Source of the DNA: Bacteroidia bacterium
GTDB lineage: Bacteria > Bacteroidota > Bacteroidia > B-17B0 > Aurantibacillaceae
Direction: 5' to 3'
DNA: 64,000 bases
NCBI GenBank assembly: GCA_016787785.1
Contig: JAEUTO010000011.1
Coordinates: 124,001-188,000, forward strand
Shown here: positions 26,771-34,958 of the stretch, one piece after another
Numbering within the stretch: position 1 is the first letter of the stretch
How the letters are laid out: each line of letters starts with the position of its first letter
Translations under genes and position numbers: made by a program
The notes under the pieces: model-generated
The model's database searches: none
Seen by the model: the letters and a program-made list of their open reading frames with translations, nothing else
Told to the model about the DNA's origin: nothing

Positions 26771-27262
26771 ATGAAAGTTTCGAAAAAAAATTTATTTCTT
26801 TTAATTTTAGGATGCGCTCTGTTTTCATGTTCACAAAAAAAATTAGTAAGCACTACTATTACCTTTATGCAGCCTTATTGCGGAGGCGCACGTCCAACAC
26901 CTGAAATACAAGCTGATGCCTTAAAAGCAAAGCCTTATTCTAACAGAACCATTGTTGCGGTTTCAAGTAAAGGCAGGGTAGATTCCGCAAAAACAAATGC
27001 TGATGGCACGTTTAAAATAAATTTAAAACCAGGCACTTATAAATTATTTGAAGCTTGGCGTTATTATAAAAAAGCAACAGCAGGACTTGCTGTTAGTGAT
27101 TTTGATAAAGAATGTATTAAGGCCGAATGGAAAAAAGAAATAAAAGAAGTTATTGTTTCAAAAATGGAAGTTAAAATAAATGATAAGAATGAAATTATTG
27201 AGGTTTGCCCATGGAATTTACCCTGCATTCTTGAATCTCATAAGCCACCAGCTCACGAATAA
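26771..27262 (+). CDS. Cys-pattern lipoprotein, copy 2 (unknown function)
   Basis: A 163-residue predicted lipoprotein: the leader MKVSKKNLFLLILGCALFSC ends in a lipobox-like LFSC. It is a paralogue of the protein at 20569-21057. The shared landmarks are QPYCGGARP, GRVDSAKTNADGTFKINLKP with GTYKLFEAWRYY, SDFDKECIKAEW and the terminal CX5C CPWNLPC. The spacing between landmarks is conserved, while overall identity looks modest. Unlike copy 1 it stands alone and is anchored rather than soluble. The ATG at 26771 follows a -7 box by 3 bases; an upstream TTG at 26765 lies inside that box. No function can be assigned. Confidence 0.75.
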   Translation: MKVSKKNLFLLILGCALFSCSQKKLVSTTITFMQPYCGGARPTPEIQADALKAKPYSNRTIVAVSSKGRVDSAKTNADGTFKINLKPGTYKLFEAWRYYKKATAGLAVSDFDKECIKAEWKKEIKEVIVSKMEVKINDKNEIIEVCPWNLPCILESHKPPAHE

Positions 27263-27307
27263 ATCTTTTATTAATTCGTTAAGAGGAAATAGTTAATAGC
27301 AATACTC

Positions 27308-27703
27308 TTACTGTTTTTGCACAAACTCCAGCAACCATTTAATAGCTGCCTCTTCGCGTGTAAACACTTTTGAAGGATGATGGTGCTTTCCGATCTTAAT
27401 AAAAAAATTAGCCATGATCCGTTGAGGTAAACTTTTTATTAAAAGTGCTTCAGCTAATTTTAAATGTTTGTATGGATTGTTTTTTCCTGCATAGTTTCTC
27501 GCCTCAGGCGAAAGATTTTTCCTGCCATTTCTTACATCAATTAAAACGGGAGTTGCTTTTCCTTCGGTTATAATATAACATGCATCTACCTGTTGTTTGA
27601 TCTCATCAAAATCTATTTCATCATCCGTGTCATTAAAGGCAATTCGTAAAAAGCCTCTTTCATCGAAATTAATTTCGGAGTTATATGTTTTCAATGACCT
27701 CAA
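27308..27703 (-). CDS. STAS-like protein (DUF7793-like)
   Basis: A 131-residue single-domain protein resembling the STAS/SpoIIAA-like fold found in small Bacteroidota proteins: alternating strand and helix with ATPVLIDVRNGRKNLSPEAR as the central strand and loop, then AEALLIKSLPQRIMANFFIK and a C-terminal helix EEAAIKWLLEFVQ. Classical antagonists carry a phosphorylatable Ser in the loop after the central strand; here a Ser is present in NLSPEAR. The start is a TTG at 27703; the frame is closed three codons upstream and there is no nearby ATG. It lies 88 bases after the SpoIIE phosphatase gene but has its own near-perfect promoter. It is a candidate partner of that phosphatase. Confidence 0.65.
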   Translation of the reverse strand: MRSLKTYNSEINFDERGFLRIAFNDTDDEIDFDEIKQQVDACYIITEGKATPVLIDVRNGRKNLSPEARNYAGKNNPYKHLKLAEALLIKSLPQRIMANFFIKIGKHHHPSKVFTREEAAIKWLLEFVQKQ

Positions 27704-27732
27704 GTTAAATTAAAAAGAATGAAATGTATGAT

Positions 27733-27763
27733 CAAATATACAAATCGGTTTTAGAGAGAACAA
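27733..27763 (-). promoter_or_regulatory. Promoter of the STAS-like gene
   Basis: On the minus strand TTG (27763-27761), 20 bases, then TATATTTG (27740-27733). Both the -33 and -7 elements and their spacing fit the Bacteroidota housekeeping consensus. It lies in the gap after the TPR/SpoIIE gene, about 30 bases before the TTG start at 27703. Confidence 0.75.
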
Positions 27764-27791
27764 CTTATTTGAAATTATTTTGTTAAATGCA

Positions 27792-29912
27792 TTAAAGCTT
27801 AATGCCGGCAACACATACGTCGTCTATCTGTTCTAGAGAGCCTTTCCAGTTCTTAAAAGTTTCATCTACAGTTTTTGACTGCGCATCAAAAGGCAGATCT
27901 TTTATGTTAAAAAATAACTGCGCTAATTTTTTGCGCATGAATTTTTTACCGCTCGGATTGCCTTTATCGCCGCCAAATTGGTCATAATAACCGTCGGTAG
28001 AAAAATACAAAACGTCGCCTTTATCTAATTCGAGATCGTGTGTGGTAAAAGGCTGCTTGTGTTCCGACAAACCTATTGGCTGCTTGTTTGCTGTTAGTTC
28101 TTTTATTTCTCCTTTATGAATATACCATAAAGAATTATTTGCCCCTGCCCATTTAACACCAGTTTTGTTCTGAGAAAGTGTATTACGTTCTATAGCGCAT
28201 AAAGATATATCCATACCGTCTTTAACATTTTGTCCGGTTTTTGAAAATGTTTCAAGAACGATCTCTTTTGTTTTATCTAAAATTTTACCGGGATCGGTCA
28301 ACCCAAATTCTTTTGCCGCACTATCCAACGCATTACTGCACACAACGCTTACAAGCGCTCCCGGCACACCATGGCCGGTACAATCAGCAACAGCAAACAA
28401 AAAAATATCTTCTTTGTTTTTACCTTCTGCTTTATAGAACCAATAAAAATCGCCGGCAATAATGTCCTTTGGTTTATAATAAATAAAACTATTTTTAAAG
28501 TCTTGTTGTATTTTAGCTAGTGGCGGTAAAATTGCTTGCTGCAAATTCTTTGCATAATTTATACTATCAATAATGTCTTTTTTTTGCGCTTCAATAAGAT
28601 CATTCTTTTGCTGCAACAAAATATTATCTTTCTTTTTTTGATTATTGCTTTTTAAAACGAAGAAAACTAAAACAAGTAATAATAACAGGCCACCAAATGC
28701 AGCATATATTAATATTTGTTTTCTTTCGAGCGCATTTTTTGTTTCAATCTCTTTTTTTAATTGTTCGCTTTTTACTTCAGCTTGTTCTTTGTCAAACTGG
28801 TATTGCATCTCGTATCTTGTTATCTGAGAAGATTTTGATGTATTAAAAAGAGAGTCTTTAAGATTCTCTGCACTAACCCTGTTATTGAAAGTAGAATCAA
28901 TATTACCTAGTTTGTAAAAGCATTCTGATTTAGAAAAATATAAAGTAACGTAGCGACTGATATCATTATTTAAATTAGCAAACTTAAAGGATTGGTTGTA
29001 TTCTTTTATAGCTTCTTTAAACATATTCTTATGCTTAAAAATATCGCCTTTATTCTCGTAAAAATGAGCAAGAAAGAATGGATTAGATTTTTCGTTCAAA
29101 AACTTTTCTGTAACATTTAAATATTTAGTGGCTGAATCGAGAATCCTTAACCTGATATATTCTCCGGTAAGATTATTATAAGTTATTACTTTTTTTGAAT
29201 CAGGTACTTTAAGCTTTTCATTCAGGTAAATGGCTTTCAAATAATACGCAATAGCTGAATCTGCATTATTCATATTTGAAAAATAATTTCCAAGATTTGA
29301 ATACGATAAGGCAAGACCCCTTTCATCGTTTTGGTCGAGACGTAACTTTAAAGCTTTATAAAAGAACTCCCCAGATCTTTCGTGTTGCCCAAGGTCGCTA
29401 TAAACATTCGCGATGTTAGAATAATTTCCTGCCAGCTCTTTCCTATGGGAGGCCTCATTTATTTTAATTGCTTCCTGTAAGTAATAAATTGCTTTTGGGT
29501 AATTTCCGATCTTGCGATACAGGATTGCTATATTGCCGAACGAACCCGAAATGTCTACTGAGTCTGAATTCCTTATATCATAGTTCAATAATTCAATTGA
29601 AATATCAAGACATTTTTGAATGTCTCCTTTAAAAAAGTAAAGTGTTGTTTGATCGGCAAGACAAGATCTGTAATAAACCGAGTCTCCATATTTTTTTACG
29701 AGTATACCTGCAAGAGCTCTTTGCTTTTCAAACACTTTAGCGGCACCATCAAAATCATCAGTCTTGTAAAAACAATCTTGTACGCGCCTGTATTTTCTAA
29801 ATCGCAGCGTATCGCTTTTTTCCGAATCTGCTTCCTTAACCTCATTATCGCACTGCGCCGATATTATTTTAGCGGTAAATAAAAATAATATCAGCCAGGC
29901 AATTTTTTTCAT
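27792..29912 (-). CDS. TPR sensor with SpoIIE-type (PP2C) serine phosphatase domain, second copy
   Basis: A 706-residue protein with the same plan as the one at 12204-14318: a signal-peptide-like N-terminus (MKKIAWLILFLFTAKIISAQ), tetratricopeptide repeats from about residue 60 to 345 (NIAILYRKIGNYPKAIYYLQ, YSNLGNYFSNMNNADSAIAY), a membrane helix near 400-420 (ILIYAAFGGLLLLLVLVFFV), a coiled coil, and a SpoIIE phosphatase domain from about 465. The metal-binding motifs are DIIAGDFYW, ADCTGHGVPGALVS, GMDISLCAI and EQIDDVCVAGIKL at the C-terminus. It lies 31 bases after pntB, so read-through from that operon is possible, and the STAS-like gene follows. Confidence 0.9.
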   Translation of the reverse strand: MKKIAWLILFLFTAKIISAQCDNEVKEADSEKSDTLRFRKYRRVQDCFYKTDDFDGAAKVFEKQRALAGILVKKYGDSVYYRSCLADQTTLYFFKGDIQKCLDISIELLNYDIRNSDSVDISGSFGNIAILYRKIGNYPKAIYYLQEAIKINEASHRKELAGNYSNIANVYSDLGQHERSGEFFYKALKLRLDQNDERGLALSYSNLGNYFSNMNNADSAIAYYLKAIYLNEKLKVPDSKKVITYNNLTGEYIRLRILDSATKYLNVTEKFLNEKSNPFFLAHFYENKGDIFKHKNMFKEAIKEYNQSFKFANLNNDISRYVTLYFSKSECFYKLGNIDSTFNNRVSAENLKDSLFNTSKSSQITRYEMQYQFDKEQAEVKSEQLKKEIETKNALERKQILIYAAFGGLLLLLVLVFFVLKSNNQKKKDNILLQQKNDLIEAQKKDIIDSINYAKNLQQAILPPLAKIQQDFKNSFIYYKPKDIIAGDFYWFYKAEGKNKEDIFLFAVADCTGHGVPGALVSVVCSNALDSAAKEFGLTDPGKILDKTKEIVLETFSKTGQNVKDGMDISLCAIERNTLSQNKTGVKWAGANNSLWYIHKGEIKELTANKQPIGLSEHKQPFTTHDLELDKGDVLYFSTDGYYDQFGGDKGNPSGKKFMRKKLAQLFFNIKDLPFDAQSKTVDETFKNWKGSLEQIDDVCVAGIKL

Positions 29913-29943
29913 TAAAAATTTTTAAAGAAATTTTTTGTTCTCC

Positions 29944-31344
29944 TTACGCTTTTAAAAATCCTAAGATCTTTTCAACACTTGCTTTAGCATCGCCGTAAAG
30001 CATTTCTGAATTTGGTTTGTAAAATAAAGGGTTGTCTTCGCCTGAATAACCGGCAGACATTGAACGTTTCATAATAATAACTTTCTCTGCTTTCCAGGCT
30101 TCAATTACCGGCATGCCGTAAATTGAACTTGCCGGATCGTCTTGGGCGCCCGGATTAACAACGTCGTTTGCACCAATAACCATTACTACATCTGTATCGG
30201 GCATATCTTCGTTGATCTCATCCATTTCTAAAACAATATCGTAAGGCACATTGGCTTCTGCTAACAATACATTCATGTGGCCCGGTAAACGGCCCGCAAC
30301 AGGATGTATAGCGAATCTAACTTTTTTATTTGCTTTGCGTAATGTTTGTACCATATCATAAATAGGGTATTGCGCTTTTGCAACAGCCATGCCATAACCC
30401 GGAACAATTACAACTGATTTAGCTTCTTTTAATAAGGCCGCAACTTCTTCATGGTTCAATGAAGTTACTTCACCCTCCATTGCTTTTTTCTCTCCACCCG
30501 AACCGCTACCTGCTCCATTTGCAAATATCACTGAAAAGAACGAACGGTTCATAGCATGACACATGTGCATAGAAAGAATAGCACCCGAGCTTCCCACCAA
30601 AGCACCGGTTACAATTAAAAGATCATTGCCTAACATAAAACCCGCCGCAGCCGCAGCCCAACCAGAATAAGAGTTAAGCATTGAAACTACTACAGGCATA
30701 TCTCCGCCGCCAATTGCCATAACTAATGCTACACCAATAAATGAAGCGATCAATGTCATTATTCCAAGATACAGCATACCGCCTGTACCTTCTGCCTGAC
30801 AAAAGAAAACGCCAAGAACCGTGCAAGCTAAGAGTAATACTAAGTTCATAGTTTGAAGTCCTTTAAAACTCCAGGGCTTTGAAGGAACTTTGCCGTCTAA
30901 TTTTCCCCAGGCAATAATAGAACCGGTAAATGTAATAGCCCCAATAAAAATTCCAATGAATACTTCTACTAAATGGATCATATGTGCAGCGCCCTGCAAT
31001 TCATGCGATCTCGGATCTAAATAAGAACCAAACCCAACCAGCACAGCCGCTAATCCAACAAAGCTATGTAAGATCGCCACTAACTGCGGCATTGATGTCA
31101 TTTCTACTTTGCGAGCAAGCAGTAAACCAATTACAGAAGCAATAGCAATAGCTACAATAATGTAAACGTGTCCGGCAACTCCCTGTCCTAAAACTGTTGC
31201 AATTATTGCTACGATCATTCCAATGATCCCGTAAAAAACACCACGTTTTGCAGATTCTTGTGAGGACAATCCCCCTAAGCTTAAAATAAACAATATACTC
31301 GCAAATAAGTATGCTGCTGTTTGTATTTCTTTTGCAATGAACAT
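29944..31344 (-). CDS. pntB: NAD(P) transhydrogenase subunit beta
   Basis: PntB forms, with PntA, the proton-pumping transhydrogenase that drives NADPH formation from NADH using the proton gradient. The protein has 466 residues, as expected. The N-terminal half holds about nine membrane helices (domain II) with [20 protein letters not shown]. The C-terminal NADP(H)-binding domain III includes [56 protein letters not shown] and [19 protein letters not shown]. The gene follows pntA by about 58 bases on the minus strand. Confidence 0.97.
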   Translation of the reverse strand: MFIAKEIQTAAYLFASILFILSLGGLSSQESAKRGVFYGIIGMIVAIIATVLGQGVAGHVYIIVAIAIASVIGLLLARKVEMTSMPQLVAILHSFVGLAAVLVGFGSYLDPRSHELQGAAHMIHLVEVFIGIFIGAITFTGSIIAWGKLDGKVPSKPWSFKGLQTMNLVLLLACTVLGVFFCQAEGTGGMLYLGIMTLIASFIGVALVMAIGGGDMPVVVSMLNSYSGWAAAAAGFMLGNDLLIVTGALVGSSGAILSMHMCHAMNRSFFSVIFANGAGSGSGGEKKAMEGEVTSLNHEEVAALLKEAKSVVIVPGYGMAVAKAQYPIYDMVQTLRKANKKVRFAIHPVAGRLPGHMNVLLAEANVPYDIVLEMDEINEDMPDTDVVMVIGANDVVNPGAQDDPASSIYGMPVIEAWKAEKVIIMKRSMSAGYSGEDNPLFYKPNSEMLYGDAKASVEKILGFLKA

Positions 31345-31402
31345 AATTTCTATTTTAATTTTTTAATTTTTTTGTTTAAAGTTTGCTGAGCTTCTCGAAG
31401 CA

Positions 31403-32950
31403 TTATTTTTTAAACATTTTCAACATACGGTGAGTAACTACAAAACCACCAACAATATTAATGCTGGCAACTAAAATGGCAATAAAAGCAAGTATGGTCA
31501 TTGGGCTCATCATATCGTTGGTTGTTTGTAATAAACCACCAACAACAATAATACCGCTTATTGCATTTGTAACCGCCATTAAAGGCGTGTGTAATGAGTG
31601 CGCTACATTTGTTATCAATTGCCATCCCACAAACACTGCCAAAACAAAAACAGTAAAGTGTTGTATAAATTCAGGTGGTGCAAATTTTCCTACTAGAAAT
31701 AATAACACACCAACTACAGCCAAACCAATAAGCATGGAGGTAGTTGCTTTTTTTGATTTTTCCGCATCCGATATTTTAATTTCTTCTGCTGTGGGAGCTG
31801 CTATTTTTTTAGCGCCTCCACCCGCAGTAGGGCTAACAGGAAGGGGTTGAGGCGGCCAGTTAATTTTGCCATTATGTGTTACCATTGCGCGCGACACAAC
31901 AGCATCTTCCATATCAATTTTCCATTTTTCTGCTTTACCCATGTCATCTAATAGGTGACATAAGTTATTACCATATAATTGCGATGCCTGGCTTGGTAAT
32001 TGATTTAGTTTACCAACCATGGTAACGCCGTTATCTGTTGTGTAAACTTCTCCGTTCTTTGTAAGCGCGCAGTTACCGCCGGTTGACGCCGCAAGATCCA
32101 CAATAACCGAACCCGGTTTCATGGCAGCCACGTGATAATCCATCCATAACTTAGGCGCTGGTCTGCCTGGTATTTGTGCAGTAGTAATTACAATATCAAC
32201 TTCTTTAGCTTGCTCTAAAAACAATTTCATCTCTGCCTCAATAAATTCTTTACTCATTTCTTTTGAGTAACCCGATGAGGTAGCACCATCTTCTTCAATT
32301 TCTACGGTTAAAAATTGCGCGCCCATTGATTCAATTTGCTCGGCAACTTCTTTACGCGTATCAAACGCTCTAACAATTGCGCCTAATGAGTTGGCTGCAC
32401 CAATAGCCGCTAAACCCGCAACACCGGCGCCTATTACCAGTACTTTTGCCGGTTCTACTTTACCCGCAGCGGTTATCTGTCCGTTTAAAAATCTTCCAAA
32501 ATGGTATGAGCCTTCAATTACAGCTCTGTATCCTGCAATGTTTGCCATGGATGACAACACATCCATTTTTTGCGCGCGCGAAATACGCGGAATAGCATCC
32601 ATTGCTATTGCGTTTACTTTTTTATCAGCTAATGTTTTTAATAGATCTTGATTTTGCGCAGGCCATAAATAGCTAAGTAAAACCAAACCTTCTTTCATCA
32701 TTCCAACTTCTTCTACCGAAGGTTCTTTTACTTTAAGCACTATGTCTGAATTGCCATAGATATCAGCAGCAGAATTAACTATTTTAGCGCCAGCTTCTTC
32801 GAATTCTTTATCAGAAAAATTTGCTTTTGTGCCGGCACCTTTTTGGATCTGAACTTCAAACCCTTGCTTTTGCAAACGTTTAACAGTTTTTGGAGTTGCA
32901 GCAACTCTTAGTTCGTTTGGAGATATTTCCGCCGGGATTCCAACTTTCAT
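31403..32950 (-). CDS. pntA: NAD(P) transhydrogenase subunit alpha (single-chain type)
   Basis: A 515-residue PntA of the fused kind, as in E. coli, with the NAD(H)-binding domain I and the alpha-side membrane helices on one chain. Domain I starts with KVGIPAEISPNELRVAATPK. The Rossmann loop is VLVIGAGVAGLAAIGAANSL followed by AFDTRKEVAEQIESMGAQF. The Pro-rich linker PPQPLPVSPTAGG near residue 370 leads to about four C-terminal helices, including EFIQHFTVFVLAVFVGWQLI. It is the first gene of the pntAB pair; the TPR/SpoIIE gene follows pntB closely. Confidence 0.97.
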   Translation of the reverse strand: MKVGIPAEISPNELRVAATPKTVKRLQKQGFEVQIQKGAGTKANFSDKEFEEAGAKIVNSAADIYGNSDIVLKVKEPSVEEVGMMKEGLVLLSYLWPAQNQDLLKTLADKKVNAIAMDAIPRISRAQKMDVLSSMANIAGYRAVIEGSYHFGRFLNGQITAAGKVEPAKVLVIGAGVAGLAAIGAANSLGAIVRAFDTRKEVAEQIESMGAQFLTVEIEEDGATSSGYSKEMSKEFIEAEMKLFLEQAKEVDIVITTAQIPGRPAPKLWMDYHVAAMKPGSVIVDLAASTGGNCALTKNGEVYTTDNGVTMVGKLNQLPSQASQLYGNNLCHLLDDMGKAEKWKIDMEDAVVSRAMVTHNGKINWPPQPLPVSPTAGGGAKKIAAPTAEEIKISDAEKSKKATTSMLIGLAVVGVLLFLVGKFAPPEFIQHFTVFVLAVFVGWQLITNVAHSLHTPLMAVTNAISGIIVVGGLLQTTNDMMSPMTILAFIAILVASINIVGGFVVTHRMLKMFKK

Positions 32951-33024
32951 ATGATGATAATTTTTAGGAACCCAAATAACGCAAAATTTTCGGGAAATTA
33001 AAAGGGAATTTAAACAAGTTTTGC

Positions 33025-33699
33025 CTATTTCAAAAGGTCTGGGCGGCGCAGCTTGGTGCGCTCTAAGCTCTGCTCATGGCGCCACTTATCAATGTTGGCG
33101 CTATGTCCGCTCAATAATATCTCCGGTATGGTCCAACCGTTAAACTCTGCAGGCCTTGTATATACTGGTGGGGCGAGCAAATTATCCTGAAAAGAGTCAC
33201 TTAGGGCCGAGGTTTCATCGTTTAAAACGCCCGGTAACAGGCGTATAACGCCGTCGCAAAAAGCGGCCGCGGGTATCTCGCCTCCGCTTAAAACATAATC
33301 GCCAATGCTAATTTCTTTTGTAATTAAGTGCTGGCGCACCCTTTCGTCTACTCCCTTATAATGACCGCAAAGTATTATCATATTTTTTAAAAGCGAGTAT
33401 TGGTTGCAGAGTTTTTGGCTTAGTAACTCGCCATCTGGGCTCATATAAATTACTTCGTCGTAATCTCTTTTGGACTTGAGATCGGCCATGCAAGCGGCTA
33501 TTGGCTCAATTGATAAAACCATTCCTGCACCGCCGCCAAAGGCGTAATCATCTATTTGCTTTTGTTTGTTGGTAGAATAATCGCGGAGGTTTATAAGGTT
33601 TACCTCTACCAGCTTATTAGTAATGGCCCTTTTTAGGATAGAATGGCCAAAAAAGCTGGTCATTAGGTCGGGAACAGCGCTAATAATATCAATTCTCAT
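33025..33699 (-). CDS. trmD: tRNA (guanine-37-N1)-methyltransferase
   Basis: TrmD methylates N1 of G37 next to the anticodon and prevents +1 frameshifting. The protein has 224 residues, slightly short of E. coli TrmD (255) but usual in Bacteroidota. Trefoil-knot SAM-binding motifs are visible: [34 protein letters not shown] and [20 protein letters not shown], followed by [13 protein letters not shown] and the C-terminal [20 protein letters not shown]. The usual neighbours (rimM, rplS, rpsP) are not next to it here. Confidence 0.97.
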   Translation of the reverse strand: MRIDIISAVPDLMTSFFGHSILKRAITNKLVEVNLINLRDYSTNKQKQIDDYAFGGGAGMVLSIEPIAACMADLKSKRDYDEVIYMSPDGELLSQKLCNQYSLLKNMIILCGHYKGVDERVRQHLITKEISIGDYVLSGGEIPAAAFCDGVIRLLPGVLNDETSALSDSFQDNLLAPPVYTRPAEFNGWTIPEILLSGHSANIDKWRHEQSLERTKLRRPDLLK

Positions 33700-33795
33700 G
33701 CTGTAAAGATAGACTTTTTAACAAAATTACAGCCTTAACCATTTGGTAACATTTGCCTAAGGATTTAAATAAGCTGTGCTTGTAATTTTACATCA

Positions 33796-34131
33796 GTGAA
33801 AAGATTAGTTTACATATTTTTATTTTTAGGTTTAACCGCTGTTTCTTTTGCTGGAAATAACGATAAAGAAAAGAAAGCCGTTGCCATCACGCAAAAAACC
33901 GTTGCAGGCAAGATCACTGATGTTACAGGCGAATCTGTACCAGGAGCAAAAATTACGATCAACGAAACCGGCGAAACTTTTTTCGCAGACTTTGATGGCA
34001 ACTTTAAGCTTTCTGTAAAAACGGACAAAGTATATTCTATCTCAATTAATACAATTGGCTACCAGCCGCTAGAGGTAAAATCAAATCATCTTTCATCGTT
34101 CTCAGACCTTTCTCTTCAACCACTTAACTAA
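33796..34131 (+). CDS. Small secreted carboxypeptidase regulatory-like domain protein
   Basis: A 111-residue exported protein: signal peptide MKRLVYIFLFLGLTAVSFAG, then a single carboxypeptidase-D regulatory-like (transthyretin-like beta-sandwich) domain with VAGKITDVTGESVPGAKITI, FFADFDGNFKLSV and SISINTIGYQPLEVK. Such domains usually sit in front of TonB receptors; here it is alone, possibly with a structural or adhesive role. The start codon is a GTG at 33796. It is divergent from trmD. Confidence 0.8.
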   Translation: MKRLVYIFLFLGLTAVSFAGNNDKEKKAVAITQKTVAGKITDVTGESVPGAKITINETGETFFADFDGNFKLSVKTDKVYSISINTIGYQPLEVKSNHLSSFSDLSLQPLN

Positions 34132-34218
34132 GTAACATTCGCAGCCCTTTATTGATAAGGCTTTTAGTAATTTTAACGCATCAATAAGTAAAGTTAAGGT
34201 TAAATCTGCATTACGCCA

Positions 34219-34249
34219 TTGTTTCCTAAGCGTTATCTTAATATCTTTG
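34219..34249 (+). promoter_or_regulatory. Promoter of the MORN-like protein gene
   Basis: TTG at 34219-34221, 20 bases, then TATCTTTG at 34242-34249, an exact fit to the Bacteroidota -33/-7 promoter. Transcription would start near 34256, leaving a leader of about 120 bases. Confidence 0.75.
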
Positions 34250-34255
34250 ATATAA

Positions 34256-34375
34256 GAAATTGATCTTTTTAATTTTTAAAACAAACAATTATGAAATAGC
34301 CAAGTGCAAATAGCACAAACAAAAAGAAACTTGGCGTATTCCATAACACAATTAAAAACAATAAAAACACACGTT
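34256..34375 (+). other. Structured 5' leader with two-codon upstream ORF
   Basis: Between the promoter and the ATG at 34376 lie a two-codon ORF (ATG AAA TAG at 34291-34299) and a stem that pairs GCCAAGT (34299-34305) with ACTTGGC (34329-34335), with a possible inner GTGC/GCAC hairpin. No known riboswitch was recognised. Confidence 0.45.
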
Positions 34376-34834
34376 ATGAAAAAGTTAGTAGTAATAGTTT
34401 TATCGGTTTTAATAACAGGCGTTACAAACGCTCAAATACAAAACGAAAAAGGTTTATATATAGATAGCGAAGGCAATCTGTTTAATGGAACAATAGAAAA
34501 AACTGTTAACGCAGTAAAAACAGATTTTACGGTTAAAGAAGGTGTAGTTAACGGTGAGGCAACTTATTATTATGCATCTGGCAACAAAATGGAAACCGGC
34601 ATGTTCACAAATGGTCAAAAAGATCAAAAATGGACACGTTTTAACGAGAACGGAACCGTTTCTGCCATAGCTTTTTATAATGTTGGTAAAAAAACAGGAA
34701 CTTGGTTAGTTTACGATGAAACCGGAAAAAAACGTTTTGAAATGAATTATAACAATGGCGAGAAATCAGGCGTTTGGACCAATTGGGACGAAACTGGTGC
34801 AGTTGCAAGTACTAAAAATTACGATCCAAACTAG
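34376..34834 (+). CDS. Secreted MORN-like (YwqK-type) repeat protein
   Basis: A 152-residue exported protein. The signal peptide is MKKLVVIVLSVLITGVTNAQ. The mature part has about four MORN-like/YwqK-like repeats with the pattern G-x-x-N-G-x-x-x-x-Y or W: NGEATYYYASGNKMETGMFT, NGQKDQKWTRFNENGTVSA, KTGTWLVYDETGKKRFEMNY and EKSGVWTNWDETGAV. Proteins with these repeats are often annotated as YwqK family antitoxins, but in Bacteroidota most are exported and no toxin is adjacent, so I would not infer a toxin-antitoxin pair. It has its own promoter, a long leader and a strong terminator. Confidence 0.85.
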   Translation: MKKLVVIVLSVLITGVTNAQIQNEKGLYIDSEGNLFNGTIEKTVNAVKTDFTVKEGVVNGEATYYYASGNKMETGMFTNGQKDQKWTRFNENGTVSAIAFYNVGKKTGTWLVYDETGKKRFEMNYNNGEKSGVWTNWDETGAVASTKNYDPN

Positions 34835-34858
34835 TCAAAATCATACTTAAAACGCTTG

Positions 34859-34885
34859 AAAGCCCCTGTTTTGGGGCTTTTTTTA
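34859..34885 (+). terminator. Intrinsic terminator after the MORN-like gene
   Basis: AAAGCCCC-TGTTTT-GGGGCTTTTTTT: a GC-rich stem with a T7 tract, 25 bases after the stop at 34834. Confidence 0.95.
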
Positions 34886-34944
34886 TATAGTTAAGTAGTA
34901 AAAATCCCTTAAACAAAAAAGTCGGGCAATTCACTAAAACGCAG

Positions 34945-34952
34945 TACCTTTG
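34945..34952 (+). promoter_or_regulatory. Putative -7 box of the ABC-F gene
   Basis: TACCTTTG matches TAnnTTTG and ends 6 bases before the ATG at 34959. The TTG inside the box at 34950 is an in-frame alternative start, which this reading makes unlikely. Confidence 0.45.
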
Positions 34953-34958
34953 CCGCCG

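Noticed and set aside
31461-31850. A 129-residue + strand frame opposite pntA
   Set aside because: It is antisense to the membrane part of PntA, where the hydrophobic codons give long shadow frames on the other strand.
34376-34834. YwqK-type protein as an antitoxin
   Set aside because: It is exported by a clear signal peptide and has its own promoter and terminator with no small toxin-like gene beside it.
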